Part shown: positions 22,961 through 34,234 of the stretch, one piece after another
Position numbering within the stretch: position 1 is the first letter of the stretch
How the letters are laid out: each line of letters begins with the position of its first letter
Source: Vespa crabro
Lineage: Eukaryota > Arthropoda > Insecta > Hymenoptera > Vespidae
Assembly (NCBI RefSeq): GCF_910589235.1
Contig: NC_060973.1
Span: forward strand, 864,501-928,500
DNA length: 64,000 bases
Direction: 5' to 3'
Translations under genes and position numbers: made by a program
Notes under the pieces: generated by a model
Database searches by the model: none
The model's input: the letters and a program-made list of their open reading frames with translations, nothing else
Told to the model about the DNA's origin: nothing

Positions 22961-23102
22961 TCGTTCCCACCCGCGACAGACGTTACATGTATCTTGCCAC
23001 TTACGAGTTAGTCGTTAAGACACTCATGTGCCTTTCCCTATCGAATCTCGAGATCCTTGCAGAAGATTCTTCCGCTTCCGTTTTAAATATACGTATACGT
23101 AC

Positions 23103-23151
<49 letters not shown>
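23103..23151. repeat. (TA)n microsatellite
   Basis: About 24 TA units. Confidence 0.97.
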
Positions 23152-23153
<2 letters not shown>

Positions 23154-23159
23154 AACTTT

Positions 23160-24120
23160 TGTTATATCTATTTGTTTGTTAATAACGTTTTGATAGTTAC
23201 GTTTCTTTTTTCTCTTCTTTAAATTATTGTAAATGAAACATTGATACTAAAATGAAAATCACTTATATCTGTATATTTGCCTTTTATAAGTTTTATTTCC
23301 TTTCATCGTCTCATAAAATTCATTTTTACTTGATACTGATAGTTTCTAATATTTTTTAAGTATATAGTTATATTTTTACAATTAACAAAATACAATTACA
23401 TTAATATTATGTTATATTATATTAGTATAAGTAGATAATACTATCTGTAAACTTAACGTAATGTTTCTTTTTCTGTTTTGTAAATACTGAACATAATGAT
23501 TTGTATAAGGGATTAACAATGAAATTTTAAGTAATACGATTTCAATCATAATTTTATCTGAATTTAGTTTGCACGTATGTATGTATGCGTGTATGTTTAT
23601 GTGTACGTGAAAGAAACGGAGACAACGTTTTCACGGAACGATGCGCTTTAGTTGCGCGTAACATGGTTCATTCGCCGGCAGTCACGCGTTCGAGTCACTA
23701 GAAGACGAGAAACGTGGCATGGTACGTGAACCTACGCTGGTACGCACATTTTCTCTGTTAAATAATTCTAATGAAATATGTCTTTGCTTCTAGTATCATT
23801 ACATAGGTGAAATTTTCCAAATTTTTCGAAAATAATCGATAACCGATCGTATAATAAATTTAATATTTAAAAATGACAAAAATTATCTAATGGAATAATA
23901 TAATATAAATATAAATACATTAAAATTACAATATATGATATTATGAAAACAATAAGAATAACAAAATAATACAATTATAAATGACAATGTCCATTTGTAT
24001 ATTCATTTCGGAATAATATGATGAAACATTAGACATTATTATACGATTTGTTTTGATACGATTACCATTCATTTACTTTCATTTCTTTCCACCGTTTCTT
24101 TCTTTTCCTTTTATTCCAAA
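23160..24120. other. Very AT-rich unique sequence
   Basis: No supported gene, array or hairpin noticed. A short CG-bearing patch at 23620-23740 interrupts it. Confidence 0.5.
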
Positions 24121-24370
24121 AAAAAGTAAAAAAAAAAAAAACGAAAAAGAAAAAAAGAAAAAAAAAAGAAAAAATCGAGTAAAGTTCGCAGATTCGTGCG
24201 GGAGAATCGTGCGAGCTCCGGAACGAAATAATTTAAAAGCCGAGCGGATTGTAGCGCGGTGTAATTACCATCGAGCTGCTCGAGGTTAAAGTTAAAGACG
24301 GCGATGGGGAAATGAGTCGTGTCGGATCGCGTTCGAGCTCTCTCGCGAGCGCGTGTACATAATATAGCGA

Positions 24371-24372
24371 TA

Positions 24373-24420
<48 letters not shown>
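24371..24420. repeat. (GA)n microsatellite
   Basis: About 23 GA units, followed by a GAT/GGT-type trinucleotide stretch (24450-24550). Confidence 0.97.
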
Positions 24421-24425
<5 letters not shown>

Positions 24426-24717
24426 TATAGATATAGAAAGGTCTGGCCTGACGATGATGATGGTGATGTTGTTGGTGGTGTTGGTTATGGCGATGGTATG
24501 ATGATGATTGTGATGGTGGTAGTAGTAGTAATGGTGGTGGTAGTAGTAGTGGACCCGATGCTGGTGGAAGAGGGCGAGGAGGTTGAAAGAGGTGGAGGAT
24601 TGTACGTAGAAGGGAGAGGAGCATTCTGATTTATGCCATGTGCTTTATGACCAGCGTGCTTCTCGCGCGCTCTTGCTGTTTAAGTTTTGTCCCGTTCGAA
24701 TTGGCTTAGATGCGAAT

Positions 24718-24730
<13 letters not shown>

Positions 24731-24754
<24 letters not shown>

Positions 24755-24763
24755 GAGAGAAAA
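24731..24763. repeat. (GA)n microsatellite
   Basis: About 15 GA units. Confidence 0.95.
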
Positions 24764-25073
24764 TATACGGATCGGATATTTATTGTTTATCGTTTCACCA
24801 AATAGGAATGGTGATAATTTAATTTGATCAAAAAAAAAAAAAAAAGAAAAAAGAAAGAAATAGAAAAAAAAATATTTTTGTAATGGAAATGATGAATTAA
24901 AAATATAGTGAGAGTGAGAGAAAGAGAAATATGAAAGATGAGCTCGTGTGATACGTTTCTCGAAATGTTTCTAACCCAAATACCAAAAATTACGATCTCT
25001 TCGTGTGGCACGACGTTGAAAACTCCTTCCTTCTTCCTAGGTCTGTGTTCGTTACGCTTCGTTGGTTACGACG

Positions 25074-25088
25074 GTCGTCCATAGCAAC
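25074..25088 (+). promoter_or_regulatory. RFX X-box-like motif
   Basis: GTCGTCCATAGCAAC fits the X-box pattern RYYNYY-(1-3 nt)-RRNRAC bound by RFX factors, which mark ciliary-gene promoters in animals. There is no supported gene next to it, and the motif is degenerate enough to occur by chance. Confidence 0.15.
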
Positions 25089-25589
25089 GTGCAATACTTC
25101 GCTTTTAATCTATTGAAGAGTTATCATGAGAGAGGGAGAAAAAGAGAAAGAGAGAGAAACAGAAAGAAAGAAAGAGAGAGTGAGAGAGAGAAAGAGAGTT
25201 CAGACGCGTTATTAATGAATAGCACGAGGTCGTTCTAGGTAATTATCGATAGAAATAATACCTTTATTTGATTAAGAACGAAATTAATGGAAGTACGATT
25301 AAATTGATAATTATTTATTTTTTATTTGTTTATTTATTTATTTATTTTTTTTTTCCTTTCAAAGGGAGAAACTCTTTTGGATTACGTTTTTCACTTAGAC
25401 GTCGAAAGTCCCAACGCGTTTTTCCTTTTTGCTTTTTTCTTTTCCTTTTTTTTTTTTCTTTTTCCTTTTTTTTCTTTTTCATTACATAAGTCAACCAGGA
25501 ATTACGTATACGTGCGTAAAATGTTGTATACCAAGAGGACGATGTTAACGAACGTAATATTAAACGAGGATTAACTCGGTCATAAAAAT

Positions 25590-25705
25590 AATAATAAAAA
25601 GAAGAAGAAGATGATGACGATGATGATGACGATGATGATCGTAATGATAGAGAAGAAGGAGGAGGAGGAGGTAAGGAAGGAGAGGAGAAAAAGGAGGAGG
25701 AGATA
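25590..25705. repeat. Mixed AAT/GAA/GAT/GAG trinucleotide tract
   Basis: A series of different purine-rich trinucleotide runs. Confidence 0.9.
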
Positions 25706-25811
25706 AATCGAATCGTTCGATTACGTTTCTTCGTCATTTTTCCTCGCTCACGGAAAACTCGTTTAAACGTGCGAAATTACTATGAGAAAGAAAAAGAGAT
25801 AGACAGATAGA

Positions 25812-25814
<3 letters not shown>

Positions 25815-25859
<45 letters not shown>
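25815..25859. repeat. (GA)n microsatellite
   Basis: About 22 GA units. Confidence 0.97.
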
Positions 25860-25861
<2 letters not shown>

Positions 25862-26672
25862 TTCGTGCGTGTCTGTTACTTTGTAAGATATCGCGTAAAC
25901 GTCCGTCGACAAACTATCCGTGGCGAAGAAAGGAGCGTGGGTGGCGTGATAATTCATAACTAAGAGAGAGAATCCGACTTGTTGATTCTTTTTCTTTTTT
26001 TCCTGTCCCTCTTAACATCCTGACAATAATCTCATTTCTCTCAACATGAAGAATATCGATCAATCATCTATAGGACAGATTTCGATATATCTCGATCGAA
26101 TGGACGAGATCGAACGAAGAAAAAAAGAATCAAAAAAGAAGAAATAAGAAAATAAAAACAAAAAAAAGAATCGTCTAACGGCAAGAAACTTTTCTCTTTT
26201 CTTTCTCCTTTTTAATTATTCTTTTTTTTCTCTTTCGCCCTCCTCTCCATATCCCACTCTTATAAATTCCACGAATAACCGAATATCATCCTATTAGGAT
26301 GAAATAAATCCTATTAGGCTCCTTTTTCCCTCATTTTTCTCGATCCCTTTGGTATGTTGATTGCAAGCAACGATGCGCGTAGAAGCTCGCAGCCTCATCG
26401 CTTCGGCTGTTGCAACTATGTGACTATGCTATATACAATGTTAGGTATAATGCTACAATACGGTCTACTAACCCCTCTTTCTTTCCTTTTTTATTATATT
26501 TTCTCTCTCTCTCTCTCTCTCCTCTCTCTCACTCACTCGTTTTTAGTTTTGCATATTTTAGTTTCATATTGCGTAAGGAAAGACATTACTCGGTGTACTC
26601 TACGTCGACAATCGTTTTATATCCAAGATGAAATTAAAGTTTAAGTTCTAAATGTAAAATTATTTATCGTAG

Positions 26673-26892
26673 AGAGCCGTGCTGTGATAACGAACGACAA
26701 CGACGACAACGACGAAGAAGACGACAACGCATCGTTTTCTCCCGGCGTGGTTTACGATCGAATTTCACTTTCTTCCCCGACGTCGAGTCCCGCGAGTTGG
26801 CATTAGAGAAGATGCGGCACGTCGGCGAACATTATATCGTGGTTTCTAAATTATCACTCGTGAATGGGAAAGAAGAGAGTGCGCGCTTCTAA
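26673..26892 (+). CDS. Candidate terminal exon, unrecognised
   Basis: A stop-free plus-strand frame runs from 26638 to the TAA at 26890-26892. An acceptor-like TTATTTATCGTAG ends at 26672. The first part is Arg/Gln-rich because of a CGA/CAA run; the last 50 residues are well mixed (Phe, Val, Glu, His, Lys). There is no start codon near the beginning, so if real it would be a last exon. No family recognised; a stop-poor patch is the alternative. Confidence 0.15.
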
Positions 26893-27066
26893 TCTCTTTG
26901 AGAAAATATTATAATTAACTTATGTACATCCTCCTCCTCCTCTTTCTCCTCCTATACTCGACAAATTTTGATAACCTAACTCAATTAACTTAGTCAATTA
27001 TTTACGCGTATAGTTACATACATATATATATATATATATATAGACATACATGCGTACAAATAGCGC

Positions 27067-27090
27067 ACATATACATAAATATAAATATAA

Positions 27091-27147
<57 letters not shown>
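27067..27147. repeat. (AAATAT)n-(TA)n compound repeat
   Basis: About five copies of AAATAT followed by about 23 TA units. Confidence 0.95.
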
Positions 27148-27148
<1 letters not shown>

Positions 27149-28403
27149 CGTTGAAGAGTTTTGAAAAAGGAAGAAAACTTATATCTCTAATACAAGAACT
27201 CGTTTCACGAAGGAGGAATACACGATGGTAAGGGAGCACAACCTACAGAGTGGAAGGTAAAAAGAAAAAGAAGAGAGAGACAGAGAGAGAGAGAGAGAAA
27301 GAGAAAGAGGAGGACGTGGATATCGCGACGTACGAAAATGAATGTTCGGAAAGGCATGGGGACGAAAAACTGGTTGCACCACCTACACGAACGATAGCGG
27401 ACCCTTACGAGGGTTAAAGGTTAGGCCCCTCGTGACGCAGTAATCGTAATTTTCTTCGTCCGAGACCGAATGCCAATGAAAAGCGGGTTATTAATAAATC
27501 CGTGCGATCGCGTAGTGCACACACTTTGTAGTAGTTTAGTAAGAAGGTAGACGGGGCGCGGTACGGTGCAGTGCGGTGCAGTGGCGAGGAGTAAAGAAGG
27601 AATGACGAAGGGACGGGGTAGTTGCTGCGTGAAGAAACGCATATATCCGTATACACGCATGCGGATACACGTGTATGCGAGAGAAGGATGGCTTGTAGCT
27701 ACCACTTCGTTTGTCGAAGAAGAAGAAGAAGAAGAAAAAATGAAACAAAAAGAAAAAACGAAGAAGAAAGAGAGGAGAAAAAAATAAGAGAAGATCACAT
27801 CGATAATATGGGCAGGGAACATACTCTCTTAATACTTTCTCCCTCATTTAACTTCCCAACCCTTACTTAATTCCTTTCCATTGTCGTCTTCGTGTTTGAT
27901 CCTCAAGAAGTACAGGTGATATCTTTCTTTCTCGGATTCACTCGAACACCTCTCCTCCACCCAGCCGTACTTTTTCTCATTGCTTAGCGAGTCGTATCTT
28001 TCGAGCATGTCGAGCACTTAATTCTGCCGTCTCCTAACTCTTGGATTAAAAGGGGACACCAGCGGCGGAGGTAGTCAAGTATGTATCGTATGTATGTATG
28101 TATGTATGTATACAAGACACGACTACCATACGAACTCTCATCTCTCTCCCTCTCTCTCTCTCTCTCTCCCTCTTTTTCTTCGATGAACCACCATTCGCGA
28201 GGAGTTATATTATTCCTCCCGAGTAAGTTCAAGAGATATTTTTGAGACAGAATGAAAGAGAAAGAAAGAGAGAGAGAGAGAGAGAAAGAGAGAAAATCTC
28301 TCTTCGTATTTCTAGGGAGTATATTATACACGCATGCAGACGGGAGATATAGCAAAATCGAAGAATTTTCGTAGGGAGGAAGAAGCTCGATATTGTTCGG
28401 GGG

Positions 28404-28468
28404 ATGAAGGAAGAGATAACCATGGAGAAGGAGAGTGAGAATCTTCTTCGATTCTTTTTTTCTCTCTC

Positions 28469-28504
<36 letters not shown>

Positions 28505-28949
28505 TATCTCTTTTTCTCTTTTCCTCTCAATATCTTCTTTCTTTATTTCTTACTCGTTTGGTCCGAAGTCTTTGGGTCGAGAAGAAGCAGTATCCTGGAT
28601 ACAACAGCATCTGGATACTTCCTTGGCGAGTTTGAGTTTGGTATCTGAGCGTAGATCGGAATTCAGGTACACGGTAGCACTACCTCGAGGCGCACAGCTC
28701 GTGAACACCACCTCCATGGCTAGTAGGATCGCGAAGACTCGAGAAGAAGAACGAAGAGGACGAAGGAGGAAAGAGATGGAGGTAAAGGAGGAGGAGGAGG
28801 AACAGAGAAGAGTGAAGAGAGGAATGAAGGGAAAGAGAGAGGAGAAAGAAAGAAGTCGACTGCGAGAACGGCTGCCGTTGCTGCGATTTCAGAGCCGGCG
28901 GCAATCTCTCTCTCTCTCTCTCTCTCTCACTCTTTCCTTCTCTTTCTAG
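28404..28949 (+). CDS. 181-codon open frame with (CT)n insertion, unrecognised
   Basis: ATG-to-stop frame: a short mixed start, a Ser/Leu run from a (CT)n tract (28465-28505), then about 110 mixed residues with Trp, Gln and Leu-rich segments, an Arg/Glu/Lys-rich stretch and a final (CT)n. A donor-like TTCAG|GTACAC lies near 28663-28668. The simple-sequence start and end make the full frame unlikely. The middle could be an exon. No domain recognised. Confidence 0.13.
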
Positions 28950-29212
28950 CTCCATGGTGATCTACCGTCCCGAGCCAAGCCCCTCATTAACGCCTTTGCT
29001 AAGAAATTACACGCAGTCGGTGGCAAACAAGAGCAAGAAGGTGTCGGCCGCGCTCGTTCGACTACACGAGAGACCCGTGCTATTTCTCTCTCTCTTTCTC
29101 TCTCTCCCTACCTCTCTCTATCTATCTTTCTCGTTGGTACGTTCGTTTCTTCTTGCTATGCTTCGCCTTCATCGTACCTTCTCCTTCTTCACCTTCTCTT
29201 TCTTTTTCTTTC

Positions 29213-29252
<40 letters not shown>

Positions 29253-29439
29253 CTTCTTGTCCTTTCTTCTCTCCGTGAAGCGTGCGAAACTGCAAAGGCA
29301 ATTCGATCGAGATTCTGGCCCAGATAGCGCGACCGACTCTCTCGATTCCTTTGACTCTCTTTCTCTCTCTCTCTCTCTCGACTTTATTCTCCTTCTTACC
29401 GTACCCTTTCCAAGTTACCCCTTTTTTCCATTCACTTGA
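28950..29439 (+). CDS. Candidate exon after a textbook acceptor
   Basis: A long pyrimidine tract ending TTCTCTTTCTAG (28938-28949) is followed within four bases by an ATG (28954) and about 43 mixed residues (Pro/Ser-rich start, then Lys-rich). A (CT)n-coded Ser/Leu stretch comes next, then about 25 further mixed residues (Lys, Gln, Arg, Asp, Ser) near 29278-29350 in the same frame, with a stop at 29437-29439. The acceptor is strong; the coding claim is weak because of the repeat segments. No family recognised. Confidence 0.18.
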
Positions 29440-29700
29440 TTTTCATTCTTATTTCGTGAAGAACAATAGATATTTCAGACAACGTGGAAAGGTTAATTAC
29501 TTTGGAAGAAAATGTTATACCATTTGGTTAATTATTATATATAATTAATTAATTAAAATTATGCAATTGATATTGTGGTAACATTGAATTGGATAAATCT
29601 TTTCTTTATGAATCTTTAACGAATAAAAAATTATCCTTAAATAGGTAGACAATTATTACCTAGGTAAACAGATAATCTACTTACCTCTATCGTCTATGAT
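29440..29700. other. AT-rich unique sequence
   Basis: Contains the perfect palindrome TTACCTAGGTAA at 29656-29667. No supported gene. Confidence 0.45.
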
Positions 29701-29805
29701 AAATTCTTGCTCTAGAATAAGAAATGACACGCGCGGCATTGATGCCTACGTACGTTTCCTTTTTTCTTTCCTTCTTTTGTCTTCATTTTTTTTATTGTTG
29801 TTGTT

Positions 29806-29810
<5 letters not shown>

Positions 29811-29848
<38 letters not shown>
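29811..29848. repeat. Poly-T tract
   Basis: About 38 consecutive T, preceded by (TTG)n. Confidence 0.97.
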
Positions 29849-29852
<4 letters not shown>

Positions 29853-30049
29853 AGAGAACACATAGAGCTCGTAAAAGCAGATCGTAAGAAGAGAACAGAA
29901 GAAAGGAGTCCGACCAAACCGTATTCCGGCTACGTCAAGTCAGTCCACGAAGAGACGTAATCTTATTAAACGGCTATTAGCTGCTCGCCGAGGCTTGTCA
30001 ACATTTAGACATCTGGCAGACACGAGAACACATTCTCTTCTTACCTACC

Positions 30050-30067
30050 CGCGCGCGCGCGCGCGCG
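30050..30067. repeat. (CG)9 dinucleotide repeat
   Basis: Nine CG units in otherwise AT-rich DNA, followed by a GA tract. Alternating CG can adopt Z-DNA. Confidence 0.95.
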
Positions 30068-30231
30068 TGAGGGAGAGTGAGAGAGAGAGCATAAGCACAC
30101 CTACGCAAGTCTCCTCTCAAGAAATGTGCGCTCGCGAGATCTACTCGTGACGCGAGAAATATCTTCGAGTATTAAAGGACTTCGTGGAATATAATATCTA
30201 ATTCGTCAATTATTCTTTATATCGTTATTAC

Positions 30232-30258
30232 ATTCTCATGGATTTATCCCATGAGAAT
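30232..30258. repeat. 10-bp-arm perfect hairpin
   Basis: ATTCTCATGG (30232-30241) and CCATGAGAAT (30249-30258) pair perfectly around a 7-nt loop. Confidence 0.85.
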
Positions 30259-30285
30259 TAGGACATTCTATCTCTCTCTATATAC

Positions 30286-30288
<3 letters not shown>

Positions 30289-30331
<43 letters not shown>
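30289..30331. repeat. (TA)n microsatellite
   Basis: About 20 TA units. Confidence 0.97.
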
Positions 30332-30333
<2 letters not shown>

Positions 30334-30707
30334 CAGTAAGAGAATAAAATTGAAAATACAGAAGAATACACACAATAGAATAATGTTTTTTAATATTTAA
30401 TCAAACGACTTGTTCTCTTTTTATTGTGAATTTAAAAGAATTAACTTATCAGATGACATTTAAAGAAAAAAATTTGGAAAATAATTCCAATTGATCGCGA
30501 TGACGAAGAAAAAATTAAACAGTCTGTATGTTCACTTTTATCTTATTATTCGATATACATACATTTGTGTTATTTCGTTACATATATATAGCTATGTATA
30601 AATACATTATATCGTGCATTAATTTGTTAATAAATTTACTTAAATTTTAGAATATCATAAGATCAGGAAAATCGATCGATCTATATATAATCGACAAGAA
30701 ACACGCG

Positions 30708-30982
30708 TTACATTATTCTTCTTCTGATCTCTTGTGAAAAAGAGATGACGCAAATCGTTTGGTCGAATTCCAATGCGGTCTTCCCACTTAAATCTTCTTT
30801 TGAACTTTTTATTTTTCTTTCTCTCCCCCTATTCTCTGTTGAGGATGTACTCGGTGTTACGATCGAAATGACTGACATACTGACGGGAAACATTGCGACC
30901 CCCTGCTGTCGAATGTCGTCGAGTAGATCGCTCGAATGACCGATGTGGGTGAATCTTTCTATTTCGACTAGCATCGTCTTGA
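30708..30982 (-). CDS. Candidate terminal exon, 88-codon ATG frame
   Basis: On the minus strand a 77-nt (CT)n tract and TTGATTTGTGTTTAG form a strong acceptor ending at 30983. Eight bases later an ATG (30974-30972) opens an 88-codon frame ending with TAA at 30710-30708. Composition is varied: acidic, Ile/Leu-rich start; Ser/Thr middle; Lys/Arg/Glu-rich region; hydrophobic then Arg-rich end. No domain recognised, and no close AATAAA is seen downstream. Alternatives: the last exon of a gene on the minus strand, or a chance frame beside a microsatellite. Confidence 0.22.
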
Positions 30983-30995
30983 CTAAACACAAATC

Positions 30996-31000
<5 letters not shown>

Positions 31001-31077
<77 letters not shown>
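31001..31077. repeat. Long (GA)n microsatellite
   Basis: About 38 GA units, the longest dinucleotide run in the window. A second tract, (CT)n, follows at 31141-31168 in opposite orientation. Confidence 0.98.
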
Positions 31078-31079
<2 letters not shown>

Positions 31080-31245
31080 GAAAAGTTTAGTGAAAAACTT
31101 TGAACACAATCTGTAAATCATTATGATGGTCCATTGTTAACCTCTCTCTCTCTCTCTCTTTCTCTCTGTTACTAATTCACTTTAGAACAACGTAGACCTA
31201 ATGTTTATCCTCAAAATTATAAATAATTATCGTCAAACGACTCAC

Positions 31246-31359
31246 CTGACATTCTTGAGAACTTATGATGCTTAATATACCACCTAGGGCTCTTAAGAAA
31301 TGTCTGCCGTTCTGCCGCACATCATCCCACGTGACTGATGTTATCGCAAACAATTTCAT
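31246..31359 (-). CDS. Candidate first coding exon (38 codons) with strong donor
   Basis: ATG at 31359-31357 opens a minus-strand frame that reaches a consensus donor, CAG|GTGAGT (GT at 31245-31244), after exactly 38 codons. Residue order: short Lys/hydrophobic start, Trp-Asp-Asp, a basic stretch, then Leu/Gly/Ile/Ser-rich. If unspliced, the frame ends at a TAG at 31200-31198 (53 residues). Splicing directly to the acceptor at 30983 would meet a stop quickly, so a different downstream exon would be needed. An alternative acceptor (ATAACATCAG, ending at 31335) would make 31246-31334 an internal exon in the same frame. No family recognised. Confidence 0.2.
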
Positions 31360-32450
31360 CGACCGTATCTCTCTAATCAGACAAATTCCTTAGCTCCTCC
31401 GCATATTTGACTTTCTTTTTTTTTGTTTTGTTTTGCTTCTTTTTTTTTTCTGTGCATTCACCGCTTTCTTTCGTGTAATTTTCACCATTTTTCTTTTCTT
31501 AAATTAATTTAATGAACTAATTAAAATAATTTAGGTGAAATATCTAAATAGAATATTTATTATTGGGAAGCCTAAAATAAACGCAAATAATTAGATGAAG
31601 ATGCCTAATTGACTGATTATGCAAGAGATCGTGCTAATCGAAATCTAAGGAATAATCAGAAAAGTATAAAACAACTAACATAAGTCTCATAGATTGTAAT
31701 AGTTCTATTCACATATGTATTATTCTTATCAATCAATTAATTCATATCTTTGTAAATATGTACCTGAATGAAAGTCCAGATTTACAAAACAAATTCTGTG
31801 AAATCCGAAATAATTAAATATTATTATTATTATTATTATTATATCTTTTTGGTCTCATCCATGGTTTACGGATCTGTTTTCTTTGAAATGTATTAAACTA
31901 AATTTTAAGATCATTTCTATTGGTCTTATTTGAAGAAAGATCTAACTATTCTTCATATTTTCAGCATAACAATTTCTATTTATTATTATTATTATTATCT
32001 TTTTCCTCCCATTTTATTCAGGTTCTAATATAATTGAACGGACTTATTTCACGTCTAATCTTTTTCTTCTATATTTAAGAAAGCTCGCATTATGGTACAT
32101 GTTCTTAATGTTACAACTGCTTTCTGCATTTCTTTGTGCATAAGTGGAAGTAGATTTAGTATTTTTGCAAACTATTACCGATGTTATCAGAATAGTTTAT
32201 ATTCGTTTTATACCATTTGCACATTCTTTGGATTTCCTTGGTTAATTTTATATACTTCCCCATCTCATATTATCATTATTATTAAGATTATTATTATGAT
32301 TATTATTATAATTCTAATTATAATTATTAAGATCATTACGTGATTAAGTAATGATTTAAAGGAAATAAGAAATCAGTTGGGATATATCTCGATCTCTTCA
32401 TTCAAACGTCACGATCAAGAATAATCTCTAATAGGCTTTAAACTCTCAGG
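31360..32450. other. AT-rich unique sequence
   Basis: Contains (TTA)n near 31820-31840 and 31979-31997 and an ATT/ATA-rich stretch at 32265-32340. No supported gene. Confidence 0.5.
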
Positions 32451-32455
32451 ATCAT

Positions 32456-32760
32456 TTGCATTCTTATTTCGAGCGAGGAGAGCTATACCACCGGGGCAAT
32501 ATCGCGAAATTTATCGGGGTAACCTTCGCGATGATATTTTACGCCGTGGAGATCGCCGAAGCGAGCATACATACACACATGGTGGGGCCCACCCATGGTG
32601 GGTTGATGCCAAGGAAGGGACTCAACCTTGGTAGGGATAGCCCTTACACGTCACCCCATCCGTTTCCACGTCCCCATGGATGGTGGCCACGTGACGCGTG
32701 TGCGTACAAAGGTGGGGATAAAAACGATATAACTCGCTATTATTCTGACTATTTATATCA
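32456..32760. other. GC-rich island with nested inverted repeats
   Basis: An island of complex sequence; the plus strand is open across it but no domain is recognised. GGCCCACCCATGG (32586-32598) can pair with CCATGGATGGTGGCC (32674-32688), enclosing CCAAGG...CCTTGG (32609-32614 and 32626-32631). A second set, ACACGTCAC and GTGACGCGTGT, overlaps as an alternative stem. The density of complementary GC-rich words is unlike the flanks. It could be a structured RNA, a regulatory element or chance. Confidence 0.35.
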
Positions 32761-32777
32761 GTACGCCTCTGTTGCTG

Positions 32778-32781
<4 letters not shown>

Positions 32782-32813
<32 letters not shown>
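32782..32813. repeat. (CT)n microsatellite
   Basis: About 14 CT units. Confidence 0.95.
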
Positions 32814-32815
<2 letters not shown>

Positions 32816-33516
32816 TTCTCTCTCACTCGCTTAAATCTTTTTAATATGCGCTGGTTAATGCACTTTATTAAACACGCGTGTTGTTTCATCTCTTCTCTTT
32901 CGGTTTGTTTTATTGTTTTATTTGTTTTCTCTCTTTCTCTCTCTCGGTCTTGTGTGTTATTTTTTATTTTTTTCTCTCTTTCCTTTCTGTTTTACGAACG
33001 ACGGTTCTCAGAGGTCGCACACAGGAATTCTTAGGATCATCAAGGATGTTTCTTTTTTGCTTTCTTATATTTTTCTTTTTTCTTTTGTTTTTTTATCGTT
33101 ATATAATTTATATAAATACGACCTTAAAGCGTTGACGTGTCCACTGACGGTGGACTGGCTCTCGTCGTACAAAATACAGTCTCGTAGAAATATCGATTTT
33201 GTCGATTATTCGTAGGAAAAAAAAAAATAAATAAATAAAAAAAGCTGTATAATTTTGTTGAACGTTAAATAACGTATGTGGTTGTAGAAGAATTAGGAAT
33301 TTCTTTTTCTTTTCTTCCCTTTCACGCGGACCTTTTATCTCGAACGATAAGAGAATGGTCGGACTTTGAAAGAATTTTAAAGATACAATCGATGACGCAA
33401 TAATGAGCGTGTAACGTTGTATAAAATGTATGAAATATAAAACGTTTGGCGGAAAGCGATAAAGGAAGAGGATCGCGTAACGTTCTTATCCCAGAAGCGT
33501 GCGCGCGAAAGAGAAA

Positions 33517-33524
<8 letters not shown>

Positions 33525-33571
<47 letters not shown>
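33525..33571. repeat. (GA)n microsatellite
   Basis: About 23 GA units. Confidence 0.97.
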
Positions 33572-33573
<2 letters not shown>

Positions 33574-34195
33574 AACCGTGAACGAACGAAGCGACGAACT
33601 TTACGGTCGGACCGTTTAATTTTCTGACAAGGTAAAAAGCCAATAAATAAAGCTTCCTTTCCGTTAACGAAACATTTATCCGTATCTTTTCTTTTTCATT
33701 TAGGACCGAAAGTAACGATTGAGAAAAAGCGGCGAACGTCTCGTCAGGCACCCCATAGATCAAGCGTATCTCGTACTTTACTGTCAAATAATATCACGAT
33801 TCACGGGATTTTAAGAGTCACCTTCGTGAAATCGGTCTCATTTGCATATATATATATAGGTATGTATGTAGATATCTATATATGTACATATATCTATATA
33901 TATGCATATGTCGTATATGGACAAGCGTCTGACCCAAAAGGGAACAGAGAATCGAGGTTCTTCCGAAAGGCGACAAAATTGATGAAAGGAGAAAAAAAAG
34001 GATAAGGGTTAGGACCTCCTCTTCGAAGATTCTTTTTATTTTTTTCTTCTTCTTTGGTGCTACTCTCGCGCTAAATGATCCACGCCAATCGAAATTTATT
34101 CTCTCGCAAATTATACGTGAATTACCGTAATTTAAGAGGAAGTGTTCGATAAAGCACGCGTGAAGGTAGATTTATACAAAATCGTAATGCTCCTG

Positions 34196-34197
<2 letters not shown>

Positions 34198-34230
<33 letters not shown>
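34198..34230. repeat. (CT)n microsatellite
   Basis: About 16 CT units. Confidence 0.97.
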
Positions 34231-34234
<4 letters not shown>

